Assembly (NCBI RefSeq): GCF_017876405.1 | Contig: NZ_JAGINW010000001.1 | Location: forward strand, 558,001 to 622,000 | Source: Kibdelosporangium banguiense | Lineage (GTDB): Bacteria; Actinomycetota; Actinomycetes; Mycobacteriales; Pseudonocardiaceae | Direction: 5' to 3' | DNA: 64,000 nucleotides | Shown: positions 17,723 to 30,858 of the stretch, piece after piece | Layout: each line of letters opens with the position of its first letter | Numbering within the stretch: the first letter of the stretch is position 1 | Made by a program: the position numbers and the translations under genes | Notes under the pieces: model-generated | Told to the model about the DNA's origin: nothing | What the model saw: the letters and a program-made list of their open reading frames with translations, nothing else | Databases searched by the model: none

Positions 17723-18910
17723 ATGGGGTCGCACCGGGTGAACGAGGCACGCCCGATCAACCGCAAGATCCTCTTGGGGCTGGTGATCGGTGTGACTTTG
17801 GCGGCGTCGCTCTCAGCGGTCGCCGCGACCAACCGGGACCCTGTGGACCAACAAACAGTCGAGGTCGGCGCCGCCACGCCGCTCGACCCGCCCATGCGCC
17901 AGGACGTGAAACTCACGGCGCAGGAGGCAAAGAACCGCGCCCGGGAAGAGGCGGCTCTCAGCAAGACAGTCTCGAAGCTTCGGCGCGACCTTGGCAACGC
18001 GTACGCGGGTGCCTGGTACGACGCTTCGAAGCGCAAGCTGATGGTCGGCATCATCGACCGGACCTACGTGGGCGCGGTCCGGCAGGCTGGGGCGGAGCCT
18101 CGGCTGCTGAAGAACAACCTGGTGGGCCTGACGGGCGCCAAAGCGCGGATCGACCGGATGGGTGCAAGCGCTCCCTCGGCGATCGTGGCCTGGTACGTGG
18201 ACCCGCCGACCAACACCGTCGTGATCGAGGCCAAAAAGGACCCGGCCGCGGACTCGTTCATCGAGCGCGCCAAGGGCAACGGCGATCTCGTGCGCGTCTC
18301 GTGGACCACCAAGGGAGCCCAGACGTTCGCCGACGTCATCGGCGGGCGCGGCTACACCATCGGCGGCTCGCGGTGCTCCATCGGGTTCTCGGCGAACGGG
18401 GCCAGCGGTACCAAGCACATCGTCACGGCCGGCCACTGCACAGCGTCAGGCGGGTTGGTGCTCGCTGATGGCGTCGAGCTCGGCCGGGTCAACGCCGGCA
18501 TCTTCGACACCGACGGCGACTTCGGCCTGATCGACATCACGGACCCGGTCGCGGTGACGACTGCGTCGGTGGACACCCGCGATGGCGGTCCCATCACGGT
18601 CACTGGCACCGAGCAGGCGCCGATCGGCGCTTCGGTGTGCCGGTCAGGGCAGACGTCCGGCTTCGCGTGCGGCGAGGTCACGGCGATCGACGAGACCGTC
18701 AACTACGGCGACGGCAAGATCGTCCGTGGCTTGACCCGGACCTCGATCTGCGGCGAGCCCGGCGATTCCGGTGGGCCGTTCCTGAGCGGGACTCAGGCGC
18801 AGGGGGTGGCGTCCGGCGGCATCGGTGACTGCACCAACAACGGGACCACCTTCTTCCAGCCGATCAACGAGGCCACGACCAAGCTCGGCGTGAGCATCGT
18901 CGTCGGCTGA
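17723..18910 (+). CDS. secreted S1 family (streptogrisin/alpha-lytic-like) serine protease with propeptide
   Basis: 395 residues. A signal/anchor segment at 14-35 (ILLGLVIGVTLAASLSAVAA) is followed by a ~180-residue charged proregion and then the protease. The catalytic triad is His238 (TAGHC), Asp266 (DFGLID) and Ser349 (GEPGDSGGPF). Cys pairs C237?-type CS...HC, CRSG...FACG and ICGEPG...DCTN fit the three disulfides of streptogrisins. ATG 17723 is supported by GGGAG 8 nt upstream. Mature enzyme likely starts around GGRGYTIGGSRCS. It would be an extracellular endopeptidase. A terminator hairpin follows. Confidence 0.92.
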   Translation: MGSHRVNEARPINRKILLGLVIGVTLAASLSAVAATNRDPVDQQTVEVGAATPLDPPMRQDVKLTAQEAKNRAREEAALSKTVSKLRRDLGNAYAGAWYDASKRKLMVGIIDRTYVGAVRQAGAEPRLLKNNLVGLTGAKARIDRMGASAPSAIVAWYVDPPTNTVVIEAKKDPAADSFIERAKGNGDLVRVSWTTKGAQTFADVIGGRGYTIGGSRCSIGFSANGASGTKHIVTAGHCTASGGLVLADGVELGRVNAGIFDTDGDFGLIDITDPVAVTTASVDTRDGGPITVTGTEQAPIGASVCRSGQTSGFACGEVTAIDETVNYGDGKIVRGLTRTSICGEPGDSGGPFLSGTQAQGVASGGIGDCTNNGTTFFQPINEATTKLGVSIVVG

Positions 18911-18937
18911 CACCCGGCTCGATCGCCCAGTGGCTCC

Positions 18938-22720
<3,783 letters not shown>

Positions 22721-22848
22721 TCCGTGCCTCCAGTGGTGGTACTCGTTCGGGGCCGCGCCAAGACAGCTGTCCGGGCGACGTCTGGATACTATCCCCCGCT
22801 ACATATGTGAGCACGCGAGGGCGTCCAACAACATCCGCGCAGGTCAGA

Positions 22849-24081
22849 TCATCTGTGAGCGGGGATGACCGCGTACTGGCGCAGGGACAGGTCGGTGTAG
22901 GTCACAGGACCCCGCGGGCCGGGCACTTTGTCGATGTTTATGCCGGTCTCGGGCACGGCGAGCAGTTTGAACCCGTCAAGCAGACGCGTCGTGGCGTTCC
23001 AGAAAACACCTGTTCCGGTGTAGGTGGACATGAAGGTGTCGGCCACGGCCGCGTCTTCGGTCACAATGCCGGCGGCCAGCCCCGACGTCTTCGCGTTCGC
23101 GAGCTGCGCCGCTTGGACGGCGTCGTCGACCGGCGACACGGTCACGGTCGCCTCCTGGTCCGAATCGAGAGCCCATTCGTAACCGATCGCGTGCTCGTGC
23201 GGGGGCAGCGACGGCTTCACACCGGCCTTGTCCAGCGTCTCCAGGACAGCGGGGAGCACGTCGGCGTAGATCGCGGAGTCGATAAGCAGCAGGTTGAGGC
23301 GGTTGCACACGCCGAGCCGGTCCAGGCTGCGCGCGATCAGGTCGTGCGCCTTGGGGAGGTCCGCCGTCGCATCCACATAGAGGACGCCGCCGCCGTCGGC
23401 GTGCGCCAGCGTGCGGACGCCGTGCTTGGCTGCCTCGAAACCCAGTTCCCGGGTGCTGTCGCCGCTTCCGCGCAGGATCACCAGCGGGACCAGGTCCGGA
23501 AAACGGACCAGGGCGGCCGCGGCGGCCCGGTCCGCGCTGGGCACGAGCTGAATCACCGCGGGGTCGATCCTGGCATCGGCCAGCGCGGGCACGATGACGT
23601 CACGCACCAGGGCCGTCGCCGAACCGAGCGCGGCCGAGCCGGTCCGCAGCACGCCCGCGTTGCGCGACTTGATCAGCTGGGACGCGACGTCGACCGTGAC
23701 GTTGGGCCTGGCCTCGTAGTTGGCGCCGATCACGCCGACCGGGCGGCGGCGCTCGACCAGGCGCAGGCCGTCGGGCAGGTCACGGATCGGGGTCTCCCGT
23801 ACCGGGTGCGGCACGCCCGCGAGCAGCAGCAAGGCATCGGCCATCGCGGTGAGCCGATCCTCGGTGATGGTCAGCCGATCGAGCAGGCCGGAACTCATTC
23901 CGTCGGCCTGCGCGGCCCGCACATCCTCGGCATTCGCCTCAAGCACCGCTGCGGCACTCGCGCGCAGCCGTTCAGCCATCCCGGTGAGCGCGGCGTCGAT
24001 GGCTTGCTCGGACGCCGTGGCTAGAGATGGCGCTGCCTGCTTGGCCGCGCGTGCGCAGGCCTCGACAACCTGGTCAACCAC
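22849..24081 (-). CDS. proA: glutamate-5-semialdehyde dehydrogenase (gamma-glutamyl phosphate reductase)
   Basis: Second step of proline synthesis. 410 residues from GTG 24081, chosen because AGGAG lies 6 nt before it; a GTG at 24120 is also in frame. Motifs: RRPVGVIGANYEARPNVTVDVASQLIKSRNA (NADPH and substrate), catalytic Cys in DRLGVCNRLN, and SGLAAGIVTED. The gene stands alone, with proB elsewhere. Its start is 71 bp from the divergent amidase start. Confidence 0.95.
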   Translation of the reverse strand: MVDQVVEACARAAKQAAPSLATASEQAIDAALTGMAERLRASAAAVLEANAEDVRAAQADGMSSGLLDRLTITEDRLTAMADALLLLAGVPHPVRETPIRDLPDGLRLVERRRPVGVIGANYEARPNVTVDVASQLIKSRNAGVLRTGSAALGSATALVRDVIVPALADARIDPAVIQLVPSADRAAAAALVRFPDLVPLVILRGSGDSTRELGFEAAKHGVRTLAHADGGGVLYVDATADLPKAHDLIARSLDRLGVCNRLNLLLIDSAIYADVLPAVLETLDKAGVKPSLPPHEHAIGYEWALDSDQEATVTVSPVDDAVQAAQLANAKTSGLAAGIVTEDAAVADTFMSTYTGTGVFWNATTRLLDGFKLLAVPETGINIDKVPGPRGPVTYTDLSLRQYAVIPAHR

Positions 24082-24152
24082 CGTAATCTCCTCTGCAGTG
24101 AGGTGACTAGTCTGCCGCACTGGGTGACGTGCCTGAATCAGCAGGAGGTGTC

Positions 24153-25520
24153 GTGACGGAGTTCGTCGGCTTGCAGCGGACCGTTGAGCTGGTCGCTGCG
24201 GGCGATACGAGCTCAGTCGACCTCGTCACCGAGGCACTGGACCGTATCGAGAAGGCTCAGCCAAGTCTCAACGCCTTCCGTAGGCTGCGCCGCGAGGCTG
24301 CGCTTGAGGAAGCCGCGCGGGCCGACGAACGGCTCGCGGCGGGTGAGCGGGCGCCGTTGCTGGGCGTGCCGCTCGCAGTGAAGGACGACACGGACATCGC
24401 CGGTGAGCCGAGCGCGTTCGGCTGCGCGGGTGACTTCCCGATCAAGACCGAAGACGCCGAACTGGTCCGCCGGCTGCGCCAGGCCGGTGCGGTGATCGTC
24501 GGCAAGACCAACACCCCGGAGTTCGGCCAGTGGCCGTTCACCGAGGGGCACGCTTTTGGAGCCACCCGCAACCCGTGGGACGTCGGCTACACGCCAGGTG
24601 GCTCTTCTGGAGGTTCAGCCGCCGCAGTCGCCGCGGGCCTGATACCGGCCGCGACCGGTTCGGACGGGCTGGGCTCGATCCGGATCCCAGCTGCGTGGAC
24701 CGGGCTGGTGGGGATCAAGCCGACGCGCGGGCTGGTGACCGGCGCCCCGCAGCCGGACTTGTGGAACGGCCTCGCCACGCACGGCCCGCTGGCCAGGACA
24801 GTCCAGGACGCGGCCCTGCTGCTGGACGTCATCGCGGCGACCGGTACCCGCATGCAGGACAGTGCCCGGCGTGAGCCAGGGCGGCTGCGCATCGCGCTGG
24901 CGCTGCGAGTCCCCTTCTCGCTCGCGCCGACCAAGCTGGATCCGGAAGTGCGCCGGGGCGTCGTCCGGCTCGGGCGAGTGCTGGCCCGGCTCGGGCACGA
25001 GGTGAAGCTGGCGAGTCCGAAGTACGGCATCGTCGGGCTCGGGGTGTTCCCACGTTCGCTCGGCGGCCTGCGGGAGGCGGCCAGTCACGTGCCGGACCTG
25101 CGGCTGCTGGACAAGCGCACCCAGCTCAACGCCCGGATGGGCGCTCTGGGAGCGCCATTTGTGAAGCTGGCGCACCTGCACGAACGTTTCGAACGGCGCC
25201 GCCTGGGGCGCATCTTCGACACAGCCGACGTCGTCCTCGCGCCGACAACGGCCACTGCCCCGACCCCGATCGGGCACTACGACGGCCTGTCCGACTTCGC
25301 CACGACCCGCGCCATGATCGCGACCTGCCCCTACGCGTGGCCGTGGAACATCCTCGGGTTGCCCGGGATCAACGTGCCCGCCGGCCTGACCTCGTCCGGG
25401 CTGCCGATCGGAGCCCAGATCATCGGCGTCGAGAACAGCGAACCGACCCTCATCTCGCTGGCAGCGCAACTGCAGAACGAGGAGCACTGGCAGGACCGCA
25501 CCCCACCCAGTTCAGGCTGA
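24153..25520 (+). CDS. amidase signature family enzyme
   Basis: 455 residues. The Ser-cis-Ser-Lys triad is visible: Lys in LLGVPLAVKDDTD, cis-Ser in TPGGSSGGSAAAVAAG and nucleophile Ser in SDGLGSIRIPAAW. Not part of a gatCAB cluster; likely a general amide hydrolase. GTG 24153 is chosen because AGGAGGT lies just upstream, though an upstream frame opens at 24129. Substrate unknown. Confidence 0.9.
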   Translation: MTEFVGLQRTVELVAAGDTSSVDLVTEALDRIEKAQPSLNAFRRLRREAALEEAARADERLAAGERAPLLGVPLAVKDDTDIAGEPSAFGCAGDFPIKTEDAELVRRLRQAGAVIVGKTNTPEFGQWPFTEGHAFGATRNPWDVGYTPGGSSGGSAAAVAAGLIPAATGSDGLGSIRIPAAWTGLVGIKPTRGLVTGAPQPDLWNGLATHGPLARTVQDAALLLDVIAATGTRMQDSARREPGRLRIALALRVPFSLAPTKLDPEVRRGVVRLGRVLARLGHEVKLASPKYGIVGLGVFPRSLGGLREAASHVPDLRLLDKRTQLNARMGALGAPFVKLAHLHERFERRRLGRIFDTADVVLAPTTATAPTPIGHYDGLSDFATTRAMIATCPYAWPWNILGLPGINVPAGLTSSGLPIGAQIIGVENSEPTLISLAAQLQNEEHWQDRTPPSSG

Positions 25521-25635
25521 CCAACCAACGGACCGACGGCTCCACGGTCTGGCCCAGGACTTTGACCGGTCAGGCGACCGCCGGCACATCTCGATCGACG
25601 CCCTCGAAACGCTGGTTCCGCAGGCAGATCCGGGT

Positions 25636-25652
25636 GGCTCACTGGGTGAGCC
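25636..25652. terminator. short hairpin between convergent amidase and TetR genes
   Basis: GGCTCAC (25636-25642) pairs with GTGAGCC (25646-25652) around a 3-nt loop, four bases from the TetR stop. Short but perfect, and placed between convergent stops. Confidence 0.5.
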
Positions 25653-25655
25653 GTG

Positions 25656-26231
25656 CTATTTCGTGAGGGCGCGCAGGGTCTTGATCAGGACGTTGACGGG
25701 GATGCTCGGGTCGATCACGCGTTGCATGCCCAGGCCGATGCCGAGGCTGAGCAGGGCTGTGGCCATGTCCTCGGCGTCCATGGCCGCGTTGGCGTCGAGT
25801 TTGGTGGCGAGCACCGAGGCGATGGTCCCGCGGATGATCTGATCTCGTGCGGCCAGTTCCTCGCGGAGGTCGGGGTCGCGGCGGGCCTGGATGGCGAACT
25901 CGACTTCGAGGGTGGTCCAGCCTTCGTCGCCGATCATTCGTTCGGCCCAGCGCTGGAAGCCCGCGACACCTTCGTCGAAGGTGCGGGCGCGGCTGACCTC
26001 GGCGAGCGCCGCGTTGAGTTCGTCGGCGTGGATCGCGTCGAGGACCGCCAGGCAGAGCTCGTCCTTGTTTCGGAAGTTCGAGTAGACCGCGCCTTTGGAG
26101 AAGCCGGCGGCATCGGCGACCTTCTCGAGCGAGGTGCCGTGGTAGCCGTCGCGCAGGAACAACGTACGGGCCGTGGCGATGAGCAGGTCCCTGGTGCGGG
26201 CCTGACTCTCGGCGCGGGTCAGTCGGGGCAT
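25656..26231 (-). CDS. TetR family transcriptional regulator
   Basis: 191 residues. HTH domain at the N-terminus: RDLLIATARTLFLRDGYHGTSLEKVADAAGFSKGAVYSNFRNKDEL. C-terminal ligand domain with WAERMIGDEGWTTLEVEFAI. Divergent from the monooxygenase at 26316, with a perfect 7-3-7 palindrome in the 84-bp gap, so it most likely represses that gene and itself. Ligand unknown, perhaps the monooxygenase substrate. Confidence 0.92.
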   Translation of the reverse strand: MPRLTRAESQARTRDLLIATARTLFLRDGYHGTSLEKVADAAGFSKGAVYSNFRNKDELCLAVLDAIHADELNAALAEVSRARTFDEGVAGFQRWAERMIGDEGWTTLEVEFAIQARRDPDLREELAARDQIIRGTIASVLATKLDANAAMDAEDMATALLSLGIGLGMQRVIDPSIPVNVLIKTLRALTK

Positions 26232-26280
26232 CAGCCCAGCCTATGGACCTACCGCCAGTAGCTGAATACTGCTAGCTTCC

Positions 26281-26297
26281 AAATACCGATGGTATTT
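26281..26297. promoter_or_regulatory. palindromic TetR operator
   Basis: AAATACC-GAT-GGTATTT is a perfect inverted repeat with 7-bp arms and a 3-bp centre, in the TetR/monooxygenase divergent gap, 19 bp before the monooxygenase start. It is AT-rich in a GC-rich background. Position and shape fit an operator of the adjacent TetR protein. Confidence 0.75.
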
Positions 26298-26315
26298 CGA
26301 ACTCGGAGGTGCGGC

Positions 26316-27761
26316 GTGCGGGTTCCAGTCGTGGTGATCGGCGCCGGCGCGTCCGGCATCGGTGCGGCCATCAAGCTCCGGCAGGCGGGCATCGACGACT
26401 TCGTGGTGCTGGAGAAGGCCGCCGAACTCGGCGGCACATGGCGCGACAACACCTACCCGGGCTGCGCCTGCGATGTGCCGTCCGCGCTGTACTCCTACTC
26501 GTTCGCGCCCAATCCGGAATGGACACGAGCGTTCGCACAGCAGCCCGAAATCCGACGGTATCTGGAAAACACGGCCGACTCGTTCGACGTGCGCAAACAC
26601 GTGCGGTACGGCGTTGAGGTCCTCGACGCACGCTGGGACGCCGAGGCGAGCCGTTGGCAACTGGACACCACGAAGGGCCACTACTCGGCTCAGATCCTGA
26701 TCGCGGGTACCGGCCCTTGGCACCAGCCGCTGATCCCCGACCTCAAAGGACTCTCGGACTTTCCCGGCGAGATGTTCCACTCGGCACGCTGGAATCACGA
26801 CTACGACCTGACAGGCAAGCGGATCGCGGTGATCGGCACGGGCGCTTCCGCTGTCCAGTTCGTACCGGCCATACAGCCGCAAGCCGGCCGCCTGCACCTG
26901 TTCCAGCGCACAGCCCAGTGGGTGCTGCCCAAACCCGACCACTACGTACCCAAGGTGGAACGCTGGCTGCTGCACAACTTCCCGTCGGCGCAACGCGCGC
27001 TAAGGGCGTTCGAATACGCCGCGATGGAGGCACTGGGCGTCGGCTTCCGGCATCCGCAGATCCTTCGGCTGGTCCAGCAGATCGGCCTGCTGCACCTGCG
27101 GCGTTCCGTCCGGGACCCCGAGCTGCGTCGCGCACTGACGCCGGACTACACGTTGGGCTGCAAGCGTTTACTGATGTCCAACACGTACTACAGGTCGCTC
27201 ACGAAGCCGAACGTCGAAGTCCACAGCACTGCCGTGCGGGAGGTCCGGGGCAATGTGGTCGTCGGCGCGGACGGCTCCGAATCCGAAGTGGACGCGATCG
27301 TTTTCGGGACCGGGTTCCACATCCTTGACATGCCGGTCGCCTCGCACGTCCGCGACGCGCAAGGCCGCACACTGGCTGACATCTGGCAGGGCAGCCCACA
27401 GGCCTACCTGGGCACATCGGTGAGCGGGTTCCCGAACCTGTTCCTCCTGCTGGGGCCCAATCTGGGCACTGGCCATTCGTCGGCATTCTCCATCCTGGAG
27501 TCGCAACTGGCGTACGTACTTGACGCAGTCAAGGCGATCCGCCGCAACGGCTGGTCCAGCATCGACGTGCGCAAGGACGTCCAGGACGCATACAACGCAG
27601 ACGTGCAACAAGCACTGCGCACGACCGTCTACAACGTGGGCGGATGTTCGAGCTACTACCTGGATGCCAACGGGCGCAACAGTTTCAGCTGGCCGTGGTC
27701 CACAGGGACGTTGAGCAGGCGGATCAAGGACTTCGATCCCAGGTCCTATGAGGCGGCATGA
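26316..27761 (+). CDS. flavin-dependent Baeyer-Villiger-type monooxygenase
   Basis: 481 residues. FAD motif VVIGAGASGIGAAI at the N-terminus, the second nucleotide motif IAVIGTGASAVQFVPAI, and between them FPGEMFHSARWNHDYD, which matches the Baeyer-Villiger fingerprint FxGxxxHxxxW. ATWRDN-type GGTWRDNTYPGCACDVPS is also typical. GTG 26316 is set by GGAGG 6 nt upstream; an ATG nine codons earlier lies inside the operator. It would insert oxygen into a ketone or N-hydroxylate a substrate with NADPH; the substrate is unknown. Controlled by the divergent TetR gene. Confidence 0.92.
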   Translation: MRVPVVVIGAGASGIGAAIKLRQAGIDDFVVLEKAAELGGTWRDNTYPGCACDVPSALYSYSFAPNPEWTRAFAQQPEIRRYLENTADSFDVRKHVRYGVEVLDARWDAEASRWQLDTTKGHYSAQILIAGTGPWHQPLIPDLKGLSDFPGEMFHSARWNHDYDLTGKRIAVIGTGASAVQFVPAIQPQAGRLHLFQRTAQWVLPKPDHYVPKVERWLLHNFPSAQRALRAFEYAAMEALGVGFRHPQILRLVQQIGLLHLRRSVRDPELRRALTPDYTLGCKRLLMSNTYYRSLTKPNVEVHSTAVREVRGNVVVGADGSESEVDAIVFGTGFHILDMPVASHVRDAQGRTLADIWQGSPQAYLGTSVSGFPNLFLLLGPNLGTGHSSAFSILESQLAYVLDAVKAIRRNGWSSIDVRKDVQDAYNADVQQALRTTVYNVGGCSSYYLDANGRNSFSWPWSTGTLSRRIKDFDPRSYEAA

Positions 27762-27816
27762 TGGCCGATGTCGCGTGCGGCAGCGGTGGCTTCGCGCGTA
27801 GCTCCCGTTGAGGCGA

Positions 27817-28698
27817 CTAACCGCCCGCTGCCTTCCGCACGCCCGCATGAGGAGCTACTGAACGCTCGTAGCCACTCGCGATGCTCGTAAGCAACTCCTG
27901 TGATTGCCGCGCATCCAACGCGACTCGCGCAATACTGGGAATCAGGAGGAAAAACGGGTCGACATAGTCCGGTTCTTCGAAGAAGAGGCTCGTAGCGTGG
28001 TTGTGCAGGCATAGCAACGGTCTGCCACCGTCGTAGTCCTGCAGGGTGAACGAGCCGCCGAACACCGATCGCTCTCCCGCGCAGAGCGGAACTACTCGAA
28101 TCTTGGTCCGCTTCGACTCAGCGAGGAGCACCAGCTTGAGCAATTGCTCGTGCATCACCTCGGCACTCCGGACCTGGACTCTGAGCGCCTGCTCGTGTAC
28201 ATAGAACACGTGTCGTGCCCGGTTGAGCACCAGTTGCCGGTCCATCCGAGCACGGACGCAGTTCTCGATGTTGTCCGGATTCCGCCAGGTCTCGCGGCTG
28301 ATCATGGCGCGGGCGTAGTCTTCGGTCTGCAGCAGTCCTGGCACCACTATCGGCTGATAGGTGGTCGTGGCGATGGCGGTCGATTCGTGGAAGGCAAGAG
28401 AACTCAGCGAATCCTCCAGCCCGATGCCATGTGAGTTGAGCCAGTAGCCGTGTCCGCTGTCGTTGCGGAACCGCACCAGCTCCAAGGTCTCCGCCAAGGA
28501 CAACCCGGCGTGTGCCAGGAAGTGCGTCAGCTCGACGTCGGTGACCGGCGCCGTTCCGTTCTCGATGCGCGACATCCGGCTCACCGACCAGCCCAGGGTG
28601 TGCGACAGTTCGGCGAGCGTCAGACCGGTGGCCTCGCGGCGGCGGCGCATCTCGTGGCCCAGTTCCCGGCTCATGGCCGTGGATCCGTAAACGCTCAT
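27817..28698 (-). CDS. XRE-family regulator with DUF5753 domain
   Basis: 293 residues: an N-terminal HTH (LGHEMRRRREATGLTLAELSHTLGWSVSRMSRIENG) followed by the DUF5753 domain, recognised by YQPIVVPGLLQTEDYARAMI and RMDRQLVL. This architecture is abundant in Streptomyces-type actinobacteria and usually pairs with a small DUF397 partner; none is found on either side here. ATG at 28698 is used; an ATG at 28674 is possible. Targets unknown. Confidence 0.9.
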   Translation of the reverse strand: MSVYGSTAMSRELGHEMRRRREATGLTLAELSHTLGWSVSRMSRIENGTAPVTDVELTHFLAHAGLSLAETLELVRFRNDSGHGYWLNSHGIGLEDSLSSLAFHESTAIATTTYQPIVVPGLLQTEDYARAMISRETWRNPDNIENCVRARMDRQLVLNRARHVFYVHEQALRVQVRSAEVMHEQLLKLVLLAESKRTKIRVVPLCAGERSVFGGSFTLQDYDGGRPLLCLHNHATSLFFEEPDYVDPFFLLIPSIARVALDARQSQELLTSIASGYERSVAPHAGVRKAAGG

Positions 28699-28791
28699 CC
28701 GCCCAACCTAGGGACGAACCGCGACGAATCCACTCAGACCGCGCCAAGGTCCACCCCAACGAGATCCCGTTTGCGCCGCTGGCAAAAGCCC

Positions 28792-29496
28792 TCATCCGGT
28801 CAGCATGGGCGTGAGCAGCCACATGCCGCCGAGGAAGGTCGCGCCGAGCGAGATCAGGAAGAACATGGCCACCCAGAAGAGCCCCGGCGCGCCGGTCAAA
28901 CGCGCCAGCTGATCGGCGTCTGAGTCGCGGGCGCGGCCACGGCGCCGTTTGGACTGCAGCTCCCATACCGGTCGGACGCCGCCGAACAGGAGGAACCACG
29001 TGATCAGGGACGCGAACGCGGCCTGGACCTCCGGCGAGGTCACAAGCGAGACCACGACCAGCACGGCGCCGGTGGCCAGCACTGACACGACGCCGTACAC
29101 GTTTCGGATCATCACCAGGACGGCGAGCATCAGCGCCGTCAGCACCCACAGCAGCAGGGTGATCCTCCCGCCGGCCATCAGACCTGCCAGACCGAGTCCG
29201 ACCAGGGAAGGCGCCACGTAACCGGCGAGCGCGGTGAGGACCATGCCTGGCCCTCTGGGCTTGCCACGGGAGACGGTGACGCCCGATGTGTCCGAGTGCA
29301 GTCGGATTCCGGCGAGCCTGCGGCCAACCAAAACGGCCGCCAAGGCGTGTCCAGCTTCGTGCACGATCGTCACAACGTTGCGCGCCAGCAGCCACGGCTG
29401 GCCCGACAGGACCAGCAGCAGCGCCGCCCCGCCCGTAACCAAGATCACTACCACGGGCGGGTCCGGCTGTGTGCCGACGAGCTCGTCCCAGAAATC
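28792..29496 (-). CDS. M50 family membrane metallopeptidase
   Basis: 234 residues with six or so membrane helices. HEAGH in NVVTIVHEAGHALAAVLVGRR gives the zinc HExxH site in the second helix, and SDTSGVTVSRGKPRGPG follows as in this actinobacterial subfamily. GTG 29496 (start MDFWDELVGTQ) is preferred because it lies just before the first helix; GTG 29583 is in frame and adds 29 polar residues. Intramembrane cleavage is the family role; substrate unknown. It is divergent from the mannosyltransferase gene. Confidence 0.82.
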   Translation of the reverse strand, partial: DFWDELVGTQPDPPVVVILVTGGAALLLVLSGQPWLLARNVVTIVHEAGHALAAVLVGRRLAGIRLHSDTSGVTVSRGKPRGPGMVLTALAGYVAPSLVGLGLAGLMAGGRITLLLWVLTALMLAVLVMIRNVYGVVSVLATGAVLVVVSLVTSPEVQAAFASLITWFLLFGGVRPVWELQSKRRRGRARDSDADQLARLTGAPGLFWVAMFFLISLGATFLGGMWLLTPMLTG

Positions 29497-29690
29497 CACC
29501 GCGAAACCCAACCACACCTGGTGTTTGTGGCCGGTAAGCCCCTGCTCAGTCCCGGTGGCCCCGCTGGTGGACCGTCGTGGCACCCTGCGAGCGGGCTGCC
29601 CGAAAAGTCGCGCATACAGACGGCGGGCGCCGCCGACCGCACCCCAGAATGGTCAACACCATGCTCACACTGACCCGCAAAGGACGAAAC

Positions 29691-30824
29691 ATGGCGATGA
29701 CGGCCGTGCGTACCAGGCCGTACCTGCTAGCCATCGGCGTTTTCGTGCTGGTTCGGCTAACGGGTGTCGTCGTGCTCGCAATACTCGCCGACAACCGCGA
29801 CCGCGAGCTGTTCGACGTGTTGAAGTCCTGGGACGGCGACTGGTACCTGTCAATCGCGGAGAACGGCTACGACAACGTTCCGGCCCGGTTCGTCGACGCC
29901 GCCGGTCACCGAACGCGTACGACGCCGCTCGCGTTCTTCCCGCTATATCCAATGCTCATTCGCGGGCTGGCATATGTGACAGGCGGCGACGCATTGGCTG
30001 CCGCATTGGTCATCAGCCTCATCGCCGGGTGTGTCGCGGCAGCCGGCATCTTCCGGATCGCCCAGATCATCGACCCGCGGCCGAAGACCGGGCTGTTGCT
30101 GGTCGCATTGTGGGGCGGCGCGCCAATGGCCATCACGTTGTCGATGGCCTACACCGAGGCCCTTTTCACCGCGCTGGCCGCGTGGGCTCTGGTCGGGGTG
30201 CTGGAACGCAAGTGGATCCTCGCCGGGCTCTGCACCGCGGCCGCGGGATTGGTCCGGCCGTCGGCGTCGGTGCTGGTCGGAGTGGTCGCGCTGGCCGCGC
30301 TCGTGGCGGTGTTCCGGGAGCACCGGACCTGGCGGGCCGTCGTGTGCGCGGTGTTGTGCCCGATCGGGCTGTTCGGCTGGTGGGGTTATGTCGCCAACGA
30401 GACCGGAAGCCTGACCGGGTGGTTCGACATTCAGCGCCAGGGCTGGTTCAGCTTCTTCGACGGCGGGCAGCAGACCCTGAAATTCTTCGGCGAGATCCTG
30501 GATTCCGGCAATTCCGTGATGGAGACCGTCACCATGCTGATGGTGTTCGCGGCCGTCGTGCTGGCGGTGCTGGTCGTACGGTCGCGGATTCCGTGGCCGT
30601 TGTGGGGGTACGGCGCGGGGACCGTGTTCATGGTGGTGGTCACAGCGGGGATCACGTACTCGAAGTCCCGGTTCCTCATCCCGGCGTTCCCGCTGCTCAT
30701 CCCGGTGGCGCATGGGCTGGCCAACCGCAAGACGAGCACCATGGCCACAGCCGCGGTGGCGTTCGTGCTGTTCGGCAGCTGGTTCAGCGCCTACTCGCTG
30801 ACCGGCTGGAACCTGGCGATCTGA
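29691..30824 (+). CDS. GT-C family mannosyltransferase-like membrane protein (PIG-V-like)
   Basis: 377 residues with about eight to ten membrane segments. The motif KSWDGDWYLSIAENGYD after the first helix resembles the WDGxxY catalytic loop of PIG-V-type GT-C glycosyltransferases, which use polyprenyl-phosphate sugars at the outer membrane face. FFPLYPMLIRGLAYVTG follows as in that family. ATG 29691 is chosen for AAAGGA six bases upstream; ATGs at 29649 and 29661 are in frame. Acceptor unknown, perhaps a lipoglycan or protein. Confidence 0.8.
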   Translation: MAMTAVRTRPYLLAIGVFVLVRLTGVVVLAILADNRDRELFDVLKSWDGDWYLSIAENGYDNVPARFVDAAGHRTRTTPLAFFPLYPMLIRGLAYVTGGDALAAALVISLIAGCVAAAGIFRIAQIIDPRPKTGLLLVALWGGAPMAITLSMAYTEALFTALAAWALVGVLERKWILAGLCTAAAGLVRPSASVLVGVVALAALVAVFREHRTWRAVVCAVLCPIGLFGWWGYVANETGSLTGWFDIQRQGWFSFFDGGQQTLKFFGEILDSGNSVMETVTMLMVFAAVVLAVLVVRSRIPWPLWGYGAGTVFMVVVTAGITYSKSRFLIPAFPLLIPVAHGLANRKTSTMATAAVAFVLFGSWFSAYSLTGWNLAI

Positions 30825-30858
30825 CCCCGCCGGCCGCCACTGACCGTACGATCGCGAC

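Noticed and set aside
15547..18054. An 835-codon open frame antisense to dinG
   Set aside because: It is the complementary-strand shadow of GC-rich codon bias; its translation is Arg/Gln/His-rich with no motif, while the plus strand encodes a complete DinG helicase.
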